Below are positions 7,646 through 15,676 of a DNA stretch of 43,507 bases, piece after piece (the stretch's first letter is position 1; every line of letters starts with the position of its first letter). The DNA comes from Planctomycetaceae bacterium. GTDB taxonomy: Bacteria; Planctomycetota; Planctomycetia; Pirellulales; Pirellulaceae. Location: the NCBI GenBank assembly GCA_002709045.1, contig PAPJ01000004.1, positions 1 through 43,507 on the forward strand. The letters are read 5' to 3'. Both the position numbers and the translations under genes were made by a program. The notes below the pieces were generated by a model. That model did not search any database and was not told the origin of the DNA. It was given only the letters and a program-made list of their open reading frames with translations.

Positions 7646-8695
7646 ATGACTACGCATGTCGAGTTAATCGATAAGCCGGTCAACCAGCAGGAACTTTCGA
7701 GTCCCTGGCCCAAACGGGTGGCCTGGTTCGTAACTTGCCTTACGTTCCCGCTAATCTTCGTAGGTGGACTGATCACCACGACAGATGCGGGAATGGCGGT
7801 ACCTGACTGGCCAACTACCTTTGGATACAATATGTTTCTGTATCCGTGGTACACCTGGTTTTTTGGGCCGTGGGACCTGTTTATTGAACATGGTCACCGG
7901 CTCTTTGCCTCAGTGGTTGGTATGGTATCAATCGCATTTGTATTTGTTGCCTTCAAATGGGAGCAGCGGGCATGGATGCGAAAACTGGTAGTGATAGCAT
8001 TACTGCTTGTCAGTGCTCAGGGCATCCTGGGAGGTATTCGGGTCACCGAAAACGAAGTACTGCTGGCAATGGTGCACGGATGTACTGCCCCGCTGTTTTT
8101 CAGTTTGACAGTGTTTAACTCCACAGCTTATACGAGGTTTTGGAGAGCACCACTAAAGCATTGTCAGACAGAGAAAGGGGAGGATATATCACATCTGGTT
8201 AAACCCTTGCGATTGGCGACAATCACGACAGTATTGGTTTATCTCCAGTTGGTTTTGGGAGCGTCGATTCGTCACATTCCCGTGACAGCTTCGACGCAGA
8301 CCTTTTCCACGCTCGTGGTTTTTCACCTGATAATGGCGTTAGCTGTAATGGTTCATGTGATCGCCTTAGCAGTAAATTTGCGGAAACATAAAGAACTGGC
8401 GGTGAGTATTCGTCGAGCTGGAAAATGGCTGGCGGGTTTGGTTCTGCTACAGGTGGGACTGGGAGCCAGTACTTGGGTGTTGAATTACGGATATCCCTTT
8501 GGGTGGGGGGAAACTAAATTCACAGCCAATCATCTCGTCATTACGTACGGATGGTGGCAGGCCCATATTACGACAGCGCATATGGCAATAGGCTCACTCC
8601 TGTTAGTCATTTGTGTTGCAGTTGTAACCCGTCTGCTTCGACTGAGATTTGTAGCGAAATCAGTAACAGTCGAATCAGATACTGAAACGGTATAA
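7646..8695 (+). CDS. ctaA: Heme A synthase (COX15/CtaA family)
   Basis: A membrane protein of about 349 residues that oxidises the C8 methyl group of heme O to the formyl group of heme A, the cofactor of the CoxA encoded just upstream. About eight membrane helices are visible. The conserved histidines of the two four-helix halves are present: EHGHR and a later HGCTAP in the first half, and FHLIMALAVMVH, NHLV and AHMAIG in the second. The ATG at 7646 was chosen; an in-frame GTG at 7640 is possible, but the AAGGT at 7632-7637 sits better for 7646. It is followed by ctaB in the same operon, so heme O and heme A synthesis are encoded together with the oxidase. Confidence 0.93.
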   Translation: MTTHVELIDKPVNQQELSSPWPKRVAWFVTCLTFPLIFVGGLITTTDAGMAVPDWPTTFGYNMFLYPWYTWFFGPWDLFIEHGHRLFASVVGMVSIAFVFVAFKWEQRAWMRKLVVIALLLVSAQGILGGIRVTENEVLLAMVHGCTAPLFFSLTVFNSTAYTRFWRAPLKHCQTEKGEDISHLVKPLRLATITTVLVYLQLVLGASIRHIPVTASTQTFSTLVVFHLIMALAVMVHVIALAVNLRKHKELAVSIRRAGKWLAGLVLLQVGLGASTWVLNYGYPFGWGETKFTANHLVITYGWWQAHITTAHMAIGSLLLVICVAVVTRLLRLRFVAKSVTVESDTETV

Positions 8696-8771
8696 ATAAC
8701 GAAATACATTTATTAGTAATTTGTTCCAGCGAGAAATTTTAATGTTGCTGGTTTTCAGGAAGACAAAGTAA

Positions 8772-9680
8772 ATGAGTGCAAGTGTTCTTACATATGATAA
8801 GCAGGCTGAAACCACCAGTGCCCGTTTGTCTGATTACATTGAATTGACTAAGCCTCGTATTTCCATCATGGTGATGGTGAGCGTGGCAGTTACTGCATTT
8901 GTGGCTCGACATGGTCAACCAGACTTTTTAGCAATTATTCATGCATTGATTGGTACGCTGTTAACCGCTGGCAGCGCCAGTGCGATGAATCAGTGGATGG
9001 AACGCGATTTAGACGGTCGTATGCCACGGACGAAGAATCGTCCCATTCCTGCAGGACGTATTCGTAGTCAGCAGGTAATGTTGTTGGTAGTGACTTCGCT
9101 GGTTATTGGTGCAGGCTATCTGGCAGTTATGGTAAACCCTTTGACGGCCGCTCTGTCGGTCCTTACCTGGGTAGTCTACGTTGCTATTTATACACCGATG
9201 AAAACAAGAACACCTTTGAATACGGCAGTTGGAGCTGTATCCGGTGCGTTACCCATTTTGATGGGGTGGGCTGCGGTGGAGGGTAGCTGGACAGATGCTC
9301 GCTGGGCGGCACTGTTTTTAGTAATGTTTTTCTGGCAATTCCCACATTTTATGGCGATTGCTTACCTTTACCGTAAACAGTATGACCAAGCTGGAATGAA
9401 AATGTGGACGGTTGTTGATTCCAGTCAAAGACGATCAGGAATCGAGGCAGTTGTCGGGGCACTGGCGGTTTTGCCAGTCAGTTTAGCGACAATTGGTTCG
9501 GTACCGGGCGGTAGCTTCCAGTTAGTGATTATTTTCGGACTTGGTGTATTCCAGTTGATATGCGCAATCCTTTACTGCATGCGTGCAAACGATACAACGG
9601 CTCGTAAATTACTGCGTGCCAGCCTGATTTATCTGCCTTTGGTCTTGTTTACTTTATTAAGCGTACCAATGGCGGGTTAA
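8772..9680 (+). CDS. ctaB: Protoheme IX farnesyltransferase (heme O synthase)
   Basis: A 302-residue UbiA-family membrane enzyme that transfers a farnesyl group to heme B to give heme O. The family's prenyl-diphosphate motif is clear in NQWMERDLDGRMPRTKNRP, followed by PAGRI. About nine membrane helices follow, with the second loop containing YTPMKTRTPLNT. The length is normal for the family. AGGAAG lies upstream of the ATG. Together with the preceding ctaA it supplies heme A for the oxidase. The start site and assignment are secure. Confidence 0.95.
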   Translation: MSASVLTYDKQAETTSARLSDYIELTKPRISIMVMVSVAVTAFVARHGQPDFLAIIHALIGTLLTAGSASAMNQWMERDLDGRMPRTKNRPIPAGRIRSQQVMLLVVTSLVIGAGYLAVMVNPLTAALSVLTWVVYVAIYTPMKTRTPLNTAVGAVSGALPILMGWAAVEGSWTDARWAALFLVMFFWQFPHFMAIAYLYRKQYDQAGMKMWTVVDSSQRRSGIEAVVGALAVLPVSLATIGSVPGGSFQLVIIFGLGVFQLICAILYCMRANDTTARKLLRASLIYLPLVLFTLLSVPMAG

Positions 9681-9710
9681 ACCAGTTTATTAATAGAAGA
9701 GAAATGGAAT

Positions 9711-9731
9711 GGATCGGCAATTGTCGCATCC
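9711..9731 (+). other. Imperfect inverted repeat upstream of coxC
   Basis: GGAT and ATCC flank CGGCAATTGTCG, a near-palindrome with one G-T pair, in the 84-base gap before coxC. It may form a small hairpin or be an operator-like element. There is no T-run. The role is unknown. Confidence 0.25.
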
Positions 9732-9764
9732 AGTAATAAAAGACCTTACAGTCGAAAAATTAAA

Positions 9765-11036
9765 ATGAGCGAACACGAAGATCACCACGAAGAACATGGC
9801 CATGATGAACATGGCCATGATGATCATCATGGACACCTTCAGTTAGAGTACGAGGAAGCATTACCGATTAACAATGGTAAGGTTTGTTTGTGGCTATTTC
9901 TGTCGACCGAAATTATGTTCTTTGCCGGTCTGATTGGTACCTATATTGTTTTGCGATTTGGCTCGCCCGCCGGTACCTGGCCTCGGCCCCACGATGTCCA
10001 TGTGAACGAGTTTCTTGGCACTTTAAATACGTTTATCTTAATTCTCTCCAGTTTTACGGTCGTGTTGACCTATGAAGCCACCAAGAGAAATAACTCTGCA
10101 AAGGCAAAAGGCTGTTTGGCATTTACGTTTTTATGCGGCTGTGCTTTTCTTGGTATTAAGATGGTCGAGTATGCCGGTAAGTTTGAGTATGGAATTCACC
10201 CTAATCCCGGTGGACATAGTTTGTTGTATGAGCAGGCAGACGTTTATTACCTTCGCGACTTGAAGGCTACGATTACCAAAGAGGCAATTATTCCTCTAGC
10301 GGCTAAGAGTGCTGCTGCGGAAGCGGCTGCAGATCAGGTTCCAGATGCGGAAGATGCAGTGCCCGCAAAAATTCCGACTGCAGGACATAATGTACTTGAA
10401 CCATTTTTGCACCATTCGGTTCAGTGGGCTGAATATGTGGTTGGACAAGTTCCAAATACTCATATGGATCCAACGGCCGATGGTTTGAACCATCGTGATG
10501 TATTAATTTCTTTGTCTCAGGAGGTTTACCCGCTCGACCGATATAAGAATTTATTCAAAGTAACGCAGGGTGCGGAGCAGGAGTATATCGAAGAGAGATT
10601 GAAGGCTTTACCTGATTTAGTAACCGCTGCGGGTCAAGACAATGATGTGCTCAGTATGCTGGCTTATGAAAAGACAATTTTGGGAGCTCGACAGAAGTAT
10701 CTGGTTGACCACAACCATGCTGCCACTGCTGAACATGATGACCACGACTCCGGTGCCGGTCATGCTCACGGAGGCCTTAACGCAGATTTAAGGGCAGCGC
10801 ATTCTCCTGTAATTCTGCCGATGCATATTCCGAGTGGGAATATGTTTTCGGCCACGTACTTTCTGTTAACTGGTTTTCACGCTTTGCACGTTATCGTAGG
10901 TTTGATTCTGTTTCTTTTCCCATTGTTTTGGACACTGGAGAAATCACGAGCAAATTATATTGAGAATGCAGGCCTTTACTGGCACTTTGTTGACCTCGTT
11001 TGGATCTTTCTTTTTCCGTTGTTCTACCTCTTCTAA
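9765..11036 (+). CDS. coxC: Cytochrome c oxidase subunit III with large extra loop
   Basis: 423 residues, much longer than usual subunit III proteins of 200-270. The N-terminal 27 residues are His/Asp/Glu-rich. Residues about 29-150 carry the first helices, with the family pattern [12 protein letters not shown]. The last 64 residues (from [19 protein letters not shown]) carry the terminal helices. Between them lies an insertion of about 200 residues, hydrophilic, Ala/Glu-rich and ending in a second His/Asp-rich segment ([13 protein letters not shown], then GHAHGG). The inserted part should lie outside the bilayer between helices. Subunit III stabilises subunit I and its proton uptake. The insertion looks native: frame and codon use are continuous. 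Its function is unknown; metal binding is a guess. Confidence 0.9.
   Translation: MSEHEDHHEEHGHDEHGHDDHHGHLQLEYEEALPINNGKVCLWLFLSTEIMFFAGLIGTYIVLRFGSPAGTWPRPHDVHVNEFLGTLNTFILILSSFTVVLTYEATKRNNSAKAKGCLAFTFLCGCAFLGIKMVEYAGKFEYGIHPNPGGHSLLYEQADVYYLRDLKATITKEAIIPLAAKSAAAEAAADQVPDAEDAVPAKIPTAGHNVLEPFLHHSVQWAEYVVGQVPNTHMDPTADGLNHRDVLISLSQEVYPLDRYKNLFKVTQGAEQEYIEERLKALPDLVTAAGQDNDVLSMLAYEKTILGARQKYLVDHNHAATAEHDDHDSGAGHAHGGLNADLRAAHSPVILPMHIPSGNMFSATYFLLTGFHALHVIVGLILFLFPLFWTLEKSRANYIENAGLYWHFVDLVWIFLFPLFYLF
9792..9821 (+). repeat. 15-bp direct repeat in coxC N-terminus
   Basis: GAACATGGCCATGAT occurs twice in tandem (9792-9806 and 9807-9821). It encodes the repeated Glu-His-Gly-His-Asp of the CoxC N-terminus. 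Like the repeat at the start of the window, it has a 15-base period and preserves frame. Confidence 0.85.
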
Positions 11037-11094
11037 TTTCCGGAGTAATTTACTCATTGCCAATTTGTAAGAATTGCTAAGTGAAAGTAATACT

Positions 11095-11574
11095 ATGACT
11101 GAACACGATGTAAACACTGAACATCACGATGATCACGATGATCATGAAGATCATGATCATATGCCGACCTTTATCAAGGTGTTTGTTGGTTTGTTGATTT
11201 GTACTGTGATTTCAACGGCAGTTGGATTTATGATTTCCTGGGGGTGGTTTGATGGCAATGAGTTGAGTGGCTGGGGAATCATGCTCACCGTTTCCTGTGT
11301 AAAAGCATTTCTTGTGATCACATTTTTTATGCATTTGAAGTGGGAAGTTGGAACCTGGAAGTGGGTACTGACTATTCCAGCTTCTATTATGAGTTTGTTT
11401 TTGATTGTTATGCTTGTACCTGATGTTGGTATGCGAACCAATCATTACACACACGAACGAACCGATCGTGCTGCCTACGATATACCTGAAGATGATGCCA
11501 GCCTCAGTGAAACAACGGGTCATCTAGAATCAGCAGAAGGCGATGAACACTCTGAAGGTGAAGCAACTCACTAG
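11095..11574 (+). CDS. Cytochrome c oxidase subunit IV-like small membrane protein
   Basis: About 159 residues with three membrane helices, fitting the bacterial COX4 (prokaryotic subunit IV) pattern: MPTFIKVFVGLL, then VSCVKAFLVITFFMHLKWE, then a third helix before VPDVGM. The FMHLKWE signature is typical. The ATG at 11095 was chosen; a TTG at 11074 is in frame but poorer. The N-terminus holds another His/Asp tract and the C-terminus is acidic. It lies directly after coxC, the usual position. It is an accessory structural subunit with no redox centre. Confidence 0.85.
   Translation: MTEHDVNTEHHDDHDDHEDHDHMPTFIKVFVGLLICTVISTAVGFMISWGWFDGNELSGWGIMLTVSCVKAFLVITFFMHLKWEVGTWKWVLTIPASIMSLFLIVMLVPDVGMRTNHYTHERTDRAAYDIPEDDASLSETTGHLESAEGDEHSEGEATH
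11119..11162 (+). repeat. Low-complexity His/Asp-coding tract in subunit IV gene
   Basis: The DNA is an imperfect run of GATCAT/GATCAC-like units with a period near nine bases. It encodes alternating His and Asp/Glu residues before the first membrane helix. It is the third such tract in the operon to show short-period repetition at DNA level. Confidence 0.7.
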
Positions 11575-11584
11575 GCTTTAAGAC

Positions 11585-11606
11585 GGCCACGTGCCAGCAG
11601 GTGGCC
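11585..11606 (+). other. Hairpin between subunit IV and ABC transporter genes
   Basis: GGCCAC (11585-11590) and GTGGCC (11601-11606) form a six-pair G+C-rich stem around a ten-base loop, 10 bases after the subunit IV stop. No T-run follows. It could mark an mRNA processing or attenuation point between the oxidase genes and the ABC genes. Confidence 0.4.
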
Positions 11607-11627
11607 ACGGTGTCGGGAGCTTCTGTT

Positions 11628-12560
11628 ATGTCAGACCAATTGGCTATTCAATTTCAAGAACTATGCTTTCGCTATGGCGATCGCCAGGCGCTGAAGCAGG
11701 TTTCTTTTGATGTTCTAACGGGTGAGCTTTTTAGTTTGCTTGGCCCTAATGGAAGTGGAAAAACAACACTCTTTCGTTTACTCTCCACATTAATAGCTCC
11801 GCAACAGGGCAAACTGCAGGTTTATGGAAATGATGTCCAAACTGCAGCTGATGTCGTACGTCATGATCTGGGCGTTGTCTTTCAGGCACCGGGGTTAGAC
11901 GGAAAACTAACGGCTTATGAAAATCTGGCGGTTCAGGCTGTACTCTACGGGGTGTCAAAAGCAGACGTGCCTGCCAGAGTTAATGAAGTCAGTGAACAGC
12001 TTGGAGTGGCAGATCGCTTGCAGGATAAAGTAGACGAGTTATCTGGTGGTTTACGTCGTCGGATAGAATTAGCCAAGAGCCTTTTGCATCGTCCACGTCT
12101 TCTGATTATGGACGAACCAACAACCGGACTTGATCCATCTGCACGCAGCGATGTCTGGAATTATGTTAGACAACTGCAGCAATCCACGGGGATGACGGTC
12201 TTTATGACGACGCATTTGCTCGAAGAAGCAGACAGAGCAGATCGTATCGCCATCCTGAACGAAGGTGAATTGGTCGCTCTGGATCAGCCTGATGCACTTC
12301 GTTCGGAACTGGGAGGAGATATTATCACGATTATGTCTCAAACGCCTGATCAGTTAATCCGATTGCTGGAAGTTGATATGCAGTTGCAAGCTCAACTGAT
12401 TGACGGAATGATTCGCATCTCAGGAGAGACGGATGTCGGGTTGGTTTCCACGTTACATGAAAAATACAAAGATCAGATTCAGCAGATCTCGGTTGGCAAA
12501 CCAAGTCTGGAAGACGTTTTTATTACACGTACCGGTCATCGCTTTTGGGGGGCGTCTTGA
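11628..12560 (+). CDS. ABC-2 type exporter ATP-binding protein
   Basis: A 310-residue cytoplasmic ATPase. Walker A is GPNGSGKT (residues 39-46), the signature is LSGGLRRRIELA, and Walker B is LLIMDEPTTGLDP. A switch histidine is visible in TTHLLEEADRAD. The pattern and C-terminal extension resemble the DrrA/NodI/NatA group that works with ABC-2 permeases. The ATG at 11628 has GGGAG about nine bases upstream and was preferred to GTG 11601. The next gene begins immediately after its stop and encodes the permease. The substrate is not deducible. Its place between oxidase subunits and the SCO chaperone suggests oxidase assembly, as nosFY-type exporters serve nitrous oxide reductase (inference). 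Confidence 0.9.
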   Translation: MSDQLAIQFQELCFRYGDRQALKQVSFDVLTGELFSLLGPNGSGKTTLFRLLSTLIAPQQGKLQVYGNDVQTAADVVRHDLGVVFQAPGLDGKLTAYENLAVQAVLYGVSKADVPARVNEVSEQLGVADRLQDKVDELSGGLRRRIELAKSLLHRPRLLIMDEPTTGLDPSARSDVWNYVRQLQQSTGMTVFMTTHLLEEADRADRIAILNEGELVALDQPDALRSELGGDIITIMSQTPDQLIRLLEVDMQLQAQLIDGMIRISGETDVGLVSTLHEKYKDQIQQISVGKPSLEDVFITRTGHRFWGAS

Positions 12561-13397
12561 ATGTCAGGTAATGCTCCGCAAGTCTCATCAGTTCGTGTCA
12601 CACAAAGTCTCGCCTGGCGTGAACTGATTCGTTTCTTTCGCCAACGCAATCGTGTGATTGGGGCGATTGGTACTCCGCTGTTTATGTGGCTTTTATTTGG
12701 TTTTGGTCTGGATCGTAGTTTCTCAGTTGCCACGACTATTGAGACGAATACGAGTTTTCTGGAATATTACTTTCCCGGCTCGTTAGTACTGATACTTATG
12801 TTCACAGCGATTTATACCACAATTTCTGTGATTGAAGATCGACAGGCCGGTTTTCTTCAGGGAGTCCTGATTGCACCGGTACATCGACATTCCATGGTTG
12901 CCGGTAAAGTCCTCGGTGGTAGTATTATTGCCATGATTCAGGGCGTTCTGTTTCTGGCAGCCACTTTGTTTTTAGAAATAAATTGGTCATTCGGACAGTT
13001 TATCACTCTGGTCGCTGTCCTTTTTATTGCTTCAATGATGATGACTTGCGTTGGATTTTCCTTTGCCTGGAAGATGGAGTCCACGCAGGGCTTTCACGCG
13101 GTTATGAATCTGGTGCTGATGCCCATGTGGTTGTTATCAGGTGCTTTTTTTCCGGTGCCGGTTTTTGGGACGGGACAGCTATCACAGGATGTTTTGCATT
13201 GGGTCATGAAAGTTAATCCACTAACGCATGTTGTTTCACTTGTTAGAAATCTTCTTTATGAAACGCGGTTGTCAGAAGAAGATTTCTGGGAGCCTTCTGG
13301 GTGGACAAGTATATTGGTAATATTAGTGGCCACAGTAGTATTCTTTGCATGGGCACTTAAAGTTTGTAAGCGACGAACGGCAGGCGATTTCAAATGA
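12561..13397 (+). CDS. ABC-2 type transporter permease
   Basis: A 278-residue integral membrane protein with six predicted helices. The start abuts the stop of the ATPase gene and GGGGGGCG lies upstream. Family features include the N-terminal amphipathic region before helix 1 (RELIRFFRQRNRVIGA), SVIEDRQAGFLQGVLIAPV in the coupling region, and PLTHVVSLVRNLLYE near the C-terminus, matching the DrrB/NodJ type. It forms the membrane channel for the preceding ATPase. Its stop overlaps the start of the SCO gene by four bases (ATGA), which suggests translational coupling of transporter and copper chaperone. Confidence 0.9.
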   Translation: MSGNAPQVSSVRVTQSLAWRELIRFFRQRNRVIGAIGTPLFMWLLFGFGLDRSFSVATTIETNTSFLEYYFPGSLVLILMFTAIYTTISVIEDRQAGFLQGVLIAPVHRHSMVAGKVLGGSIIAMIQGVLFLAATLFLEINWSFGQFITLVAVLFIASMMMTCVGFSFAWKMESTQGFHAVMNLVLMPMWLLSGAFFPVPVFGTGQLSQDVLHWVMKVNPLTHVVSLVRNLLYETRLSEEDFWEPSGWTSILVILVATVVFFAWALKVCKRRTAGDFK

Positions 13398-14197
13398 GTA
13401 AAGCAGCGGGATTTTTCGTAGCGTTAATGTTGTTGGTAGCTGGCGGCCTAATGCTGTTTAAACTTTCTTCGGGAGGTCAGCACCAGTCTGGAACGAGTGC
13501 GGTAACTGGTGCTCCCGATTGGCAGCCAAAGATCAGCCCGGCTGACTACGAGACCGGTGCAGGTGAACTCTGGATTACAGAGTTTGAGCTTGTCGATCAA
13601 CAGGGTGAATCGTTTAGCTCGGCTGAAATGGAAGGGAAAGTATGGCTGGCAAGTTTCTTTTTTGCATCCTGTCCGGCAACCTGCGTTCAACAGAATCGTG
13701 AAAAACAATCTCTGCATGAAGTTTGGTCTCGTAAGGGAGTAAAGTTTGTCAGTATTACATGTGATGCGGAAAATGATACACCGGCCCGGTTGCATGAGTA
13801 TTCACAAAAATTTACCACGGACCATGAAAACTGGAAGTTTCTGTCGGGAGATGGCGGGTTTATCAACCGTATTGGGTCAGAGTTCTTTCGGGTTTCCGTT
13901 GGTCCTCGCACGCATACTGATTCCTTCGTGCTGATGGATAAATGGGGCAATGTCCGGGGTACGTATAACTGGCTTGATAAAACTGAATTGAAGCAAATGA
14001 ATCAGGAAATTGTGACGCTTCTGACAGAAGACAGTGAACCTCAGCAATGGACCGAAAAACGTAAGCAGTTAGAAGCGCAGATTGCTCAATTTGCGGAGCA
14101 ACAGAAAAATAGTGAAGAGCAAAAGGAGAATTCATCCGATATCACAGATAGTTCTGAGTCGACTGGAGACGGTGAATCGATTAATGAAACGGAATAG
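13394..14197 (+). CDS. SCO1/SenC family copper chaperone
   Basis: A 267-residue membrane-anchored thioredoxin-fold protein. One N-terminal helix (about residues 5-23) is followed by the SCO domain. Copper-binding residues are Cys93 and Cys97 (CPATC, the C-x3-C spacing of SCO proteins) and His174 in the THTDSF motif. The family delivers copper to, or reduces, the CuA site of subunit II. The C-terminal 45 residues form a Gln/Glu/Ser-rich tail not needed for the fold. Overlap with the permease gene and position within the cox operon support this role. Confidence 0.92.
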   Translation: MSKAAGFFVALMLLVAGGLMLFKLSSGGQHQSGTSAVTGAPDWQPKISPADYETGAGELWITEFELVDQQGESFSSAEMEGKVWLASFFFASCPATCVQQNREKQSLHEVWSRKGVKFVSITCDAENDTPARLHEYSQKFTTDHENWKFLSGDGGFINRIGSEFFRVSVGPRTHTDSFVLMDKWGNVRGTYNWLDKTELKQMNQEIVTLLTEDSEPQQWTEKRKQLEAQIAQFAEQQKNSEEQKENSSDITDSSESTGDGESINETE

Positions 14198-14202
14198 TAA
14201 CC

Positions 14203-14628
14203 ATGGATTTCCCAGCTGTAAATGCATCACTAAACGCATTAGCAACGATTCTTTTGGTTGCGGGATTCGTGCTGATCAAACAAAAGAAGGAGGAGGCACA
14301 TAAGTGGACGATGCTGGCATGCTTCCTCGTGTCTTCAATCTTCCTTGTCTGCTACCTCATTTATCACTATCAAAAGGGTGGTGGAACCCGATTTCCGGCT
14401 GACCATCCGACGTGGTTAAGAATTACTTACTATGTCATCCTGATTAGCCATATCTTGCTGGCTATTTTCGTTCCGCTTGGAGCGATTGTTACGATTCGTC
14501 ATGGCCTGAAAGGCAACCGTGAGAAACACATTAAGTGGGCGAAAGTTACTTTTCCAATCTGGCTATACGTATCTGTTACTGGCGTGGTAGTGTATTGGTT
14601 GCTGTACCAAATCCCTCCTCCGAGTTAG
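14203..14628 (+). CDS. DUF420 membrane protein, probable oxidase assembly factor
   Basis: A 141-residue protein with four membrane helices. DUF420 features are visible: two histidines around helix 2 (EEAHKWTM and YHYQKGGG), SHILLAIFV in helix 3, and HIKWAKVTFPIWLYVSVTGVVVY at the end. DUF420 proteins are commonly encoded beside heme-copper oxidase genes, and the staphylococcal relative CtaM is needed for aa3 oxidase function (from memory). The gene follows SCO by five bases. The biochemical function is not established. Confidence 0.85.
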   Translation: MDFPAVNASLNALATILLVAGFVLIKQKKEEAHKWTMLACFLVSSIFLVCYLIYHYQKGGGTRFPADHPTWLRITYYVILISHILLAIFVPLGAIVTIRHGLKGNREKHIKWAKVTFPIWLYVSVTGVVVYWLLYQIPPPS

Positions 14629-14640
14629 GATAAAGGTAGT

Positions 14641-14952
14641 ATGAAACGTTCAAGAATCAAAATCCGAATGGTGATAGCGTTTACGCTGCTACTCATATTT
14701 CTCGTTGTTGATTCTGTGCAGGCCTGTCCTACTTGTAAGGAAAGCCTGTCTGAAAATAACAAAGAGCTCATTCAGGGATACTTCTGGAGCATCATGTTTA
14801 TGATGGCGATGCCGTTTAGTATTCTGACGGGTATCAGTACGTACTTCTATTTGTTGATTCGCAGGAACAAAAAGAATGTCGTCAGCGAATCGGTGCCGGG
14901 CGACGAGCTGACAGAGGCAAAAGAATTGCCGGATGTAGTAAACGAAGATTAA
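14641..14952 (+). CDS. Small exported CxxC membrane protein, unknown function
   Basis: 103 residues. A signal peptide or N-terminal anchor (about residues 10-28) ends near VQA, so the mature protein would begin with CPTCKESL. A single membrane helix (about 48-72) and a charged cytoplasmic tail follow. AAAGG lies upstream of the ATG. I do not recognise the family. The CxxC next to the membrane and the position as last gene of the cox operon fit a metal- or thiol-related role in assembly (inference). Its stop codon overlaps that of the convergent DUF983 gene. Confidence 0.7.
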   Translation: MKRSRIKIRMVIAFTLLLIFLVVDSVQACPTCKESLSENNKELIQGYFWSIMFMMAMPFSILTGISTYFYLLIRRNKKNVVSESVPGDELTEAKELPDVVNED

Positions 14953-15323
14953 GATTCATTTTCCCGGGGGTCCCAAATCTGGTCGAATCCCGCCCACAGG
15001 CTACGGGCAAAGGGATGAATAATTGCCGGGACTATGATCACGTATATCAACGCTAAAACTAAGAGTGTGTTGTTGTCGGCCCATTTCAAAAAGTATGCCA
15101 AAACGTACAGGATGGTCATCGTCAGAGCGGTGAACGTATAATTTACATAAATACTACCGAGGAAGAATCCTTCTTCTCGTTCGAAATGACAGCCGCATTG
15201 GGGACAGTCTTCATTCATGATGAGCCATTTACGGAACATTTTACCCTGCCCGCAAAGACAGCATTTTAAACGCAGACTTTGGATTAGCATTTTAAACAAT
15301 CGGATACCTATCTTTAGATGCAA
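14949..15323 (-). CDS. DUF983 family membrane protein
   Basis: A 124-residue protein with two zinc-finger-like cysteine pairs (CCLCGQGKMF and CPQCGCHFEREEGFF) followed by two or three membrane helices (YVNYTFTALTMTILYVLAYF and LLVLALIYVIIVPAIIHPFARS). This arrangement defines DUF983. Members often sit inside cox operons of other phyla, so a link to the adjacent oxidase genes is plausible, although here it is on the opposite strand. An internal Met (MLIQSLRL) is an alternative start. The stop overlaps that of the + strand neighbour. Confidence 0.85.
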   Translation of the reverse strand: MHLKIGIRLFKMLIQSLRLKCCLCGQGKMFRKWLIMNEDCPQCGCHFEREEGFFLGSIYVNYTFTALTMTILYVLAYFLKWADNNTLLVLALIYVIIVPAIIHPFARSLWAGFDQIWDPRENES

Positions 15324-15334
15324 GTGTTGGTGAT

Positions 15335-15389
15335 TTGGCAGAAGTCTACCTAAAATAGGATATATAGTTCAGGGTGAAATTCACTATAT
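15335..15389. promoter_or_regulatory. Divergent intergenic region with nested palindromes
   Basis: ATATAGT (15362-15368) and ACTATAT (15383-15389) form a perfect inverted repeat. Inside it GTGAAATTCAC (15374-15384) is itself a dyad. A TTGGCA (15335-15340) with TAGGAT (15356-15361, spacing 15) is a weak + strand promoter candidate. The region lies between the divergent DUF983 gene and the small + strand gene, where an operator would be expected. A protein-binding role is inferred only from symmetry. Confidence 0.35.
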
Positions 15390-15429
15390 TAACTCGTCAG
15401 AAATTGCTAATTTCCTTGGAGATAATGAC

Positions 15430-15660
15430 TTGGTCAGAATACTGGGCAAACTAATGCAGATTACCAGTCTCATCATTCTTCCTGCAGCCATCATTTTGCA
15501 GTTGATTTTTGACGATCCGGATACCAATGAAAGTGAATTGGAGCGCGCTGGTCAGGATGTATTTGGCTTTGGAGTGGATGGATTGTTGGTCGCCATGATC
15601 TTTGCTGTCTGCGTTTTCTATTTAGGGCGTGTGATAGAAGGTTACGCTGTTAAACAATAG
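15430..15660 (+). CDS. Small two-helix membrane protein, unknown function
   Basis: 76 residues from a TTG start. GGAG lies eight bases upstream and no ATG is available in frame, so TTG is the best choice. There are two membrane helices (about residues 8-26 and 50-68) joined by an acidic loop (FDDPDTNESELERAG). I do not recognise the family. It precedes the beta-propeller-like gene by 16 bases and may be the first gene of that unit or a late respiratory accessory gene. Confidence 0.65.
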   Translation: MVRILGKLMQITSLIILPAAIILQLIFDDPDTNESELERAGQDVFGFGVDGLLVAMIFAVCVFYLGRVIEGYAVKQ

Positions 15661-15676
15661 CAGGGTGATTTACGAA

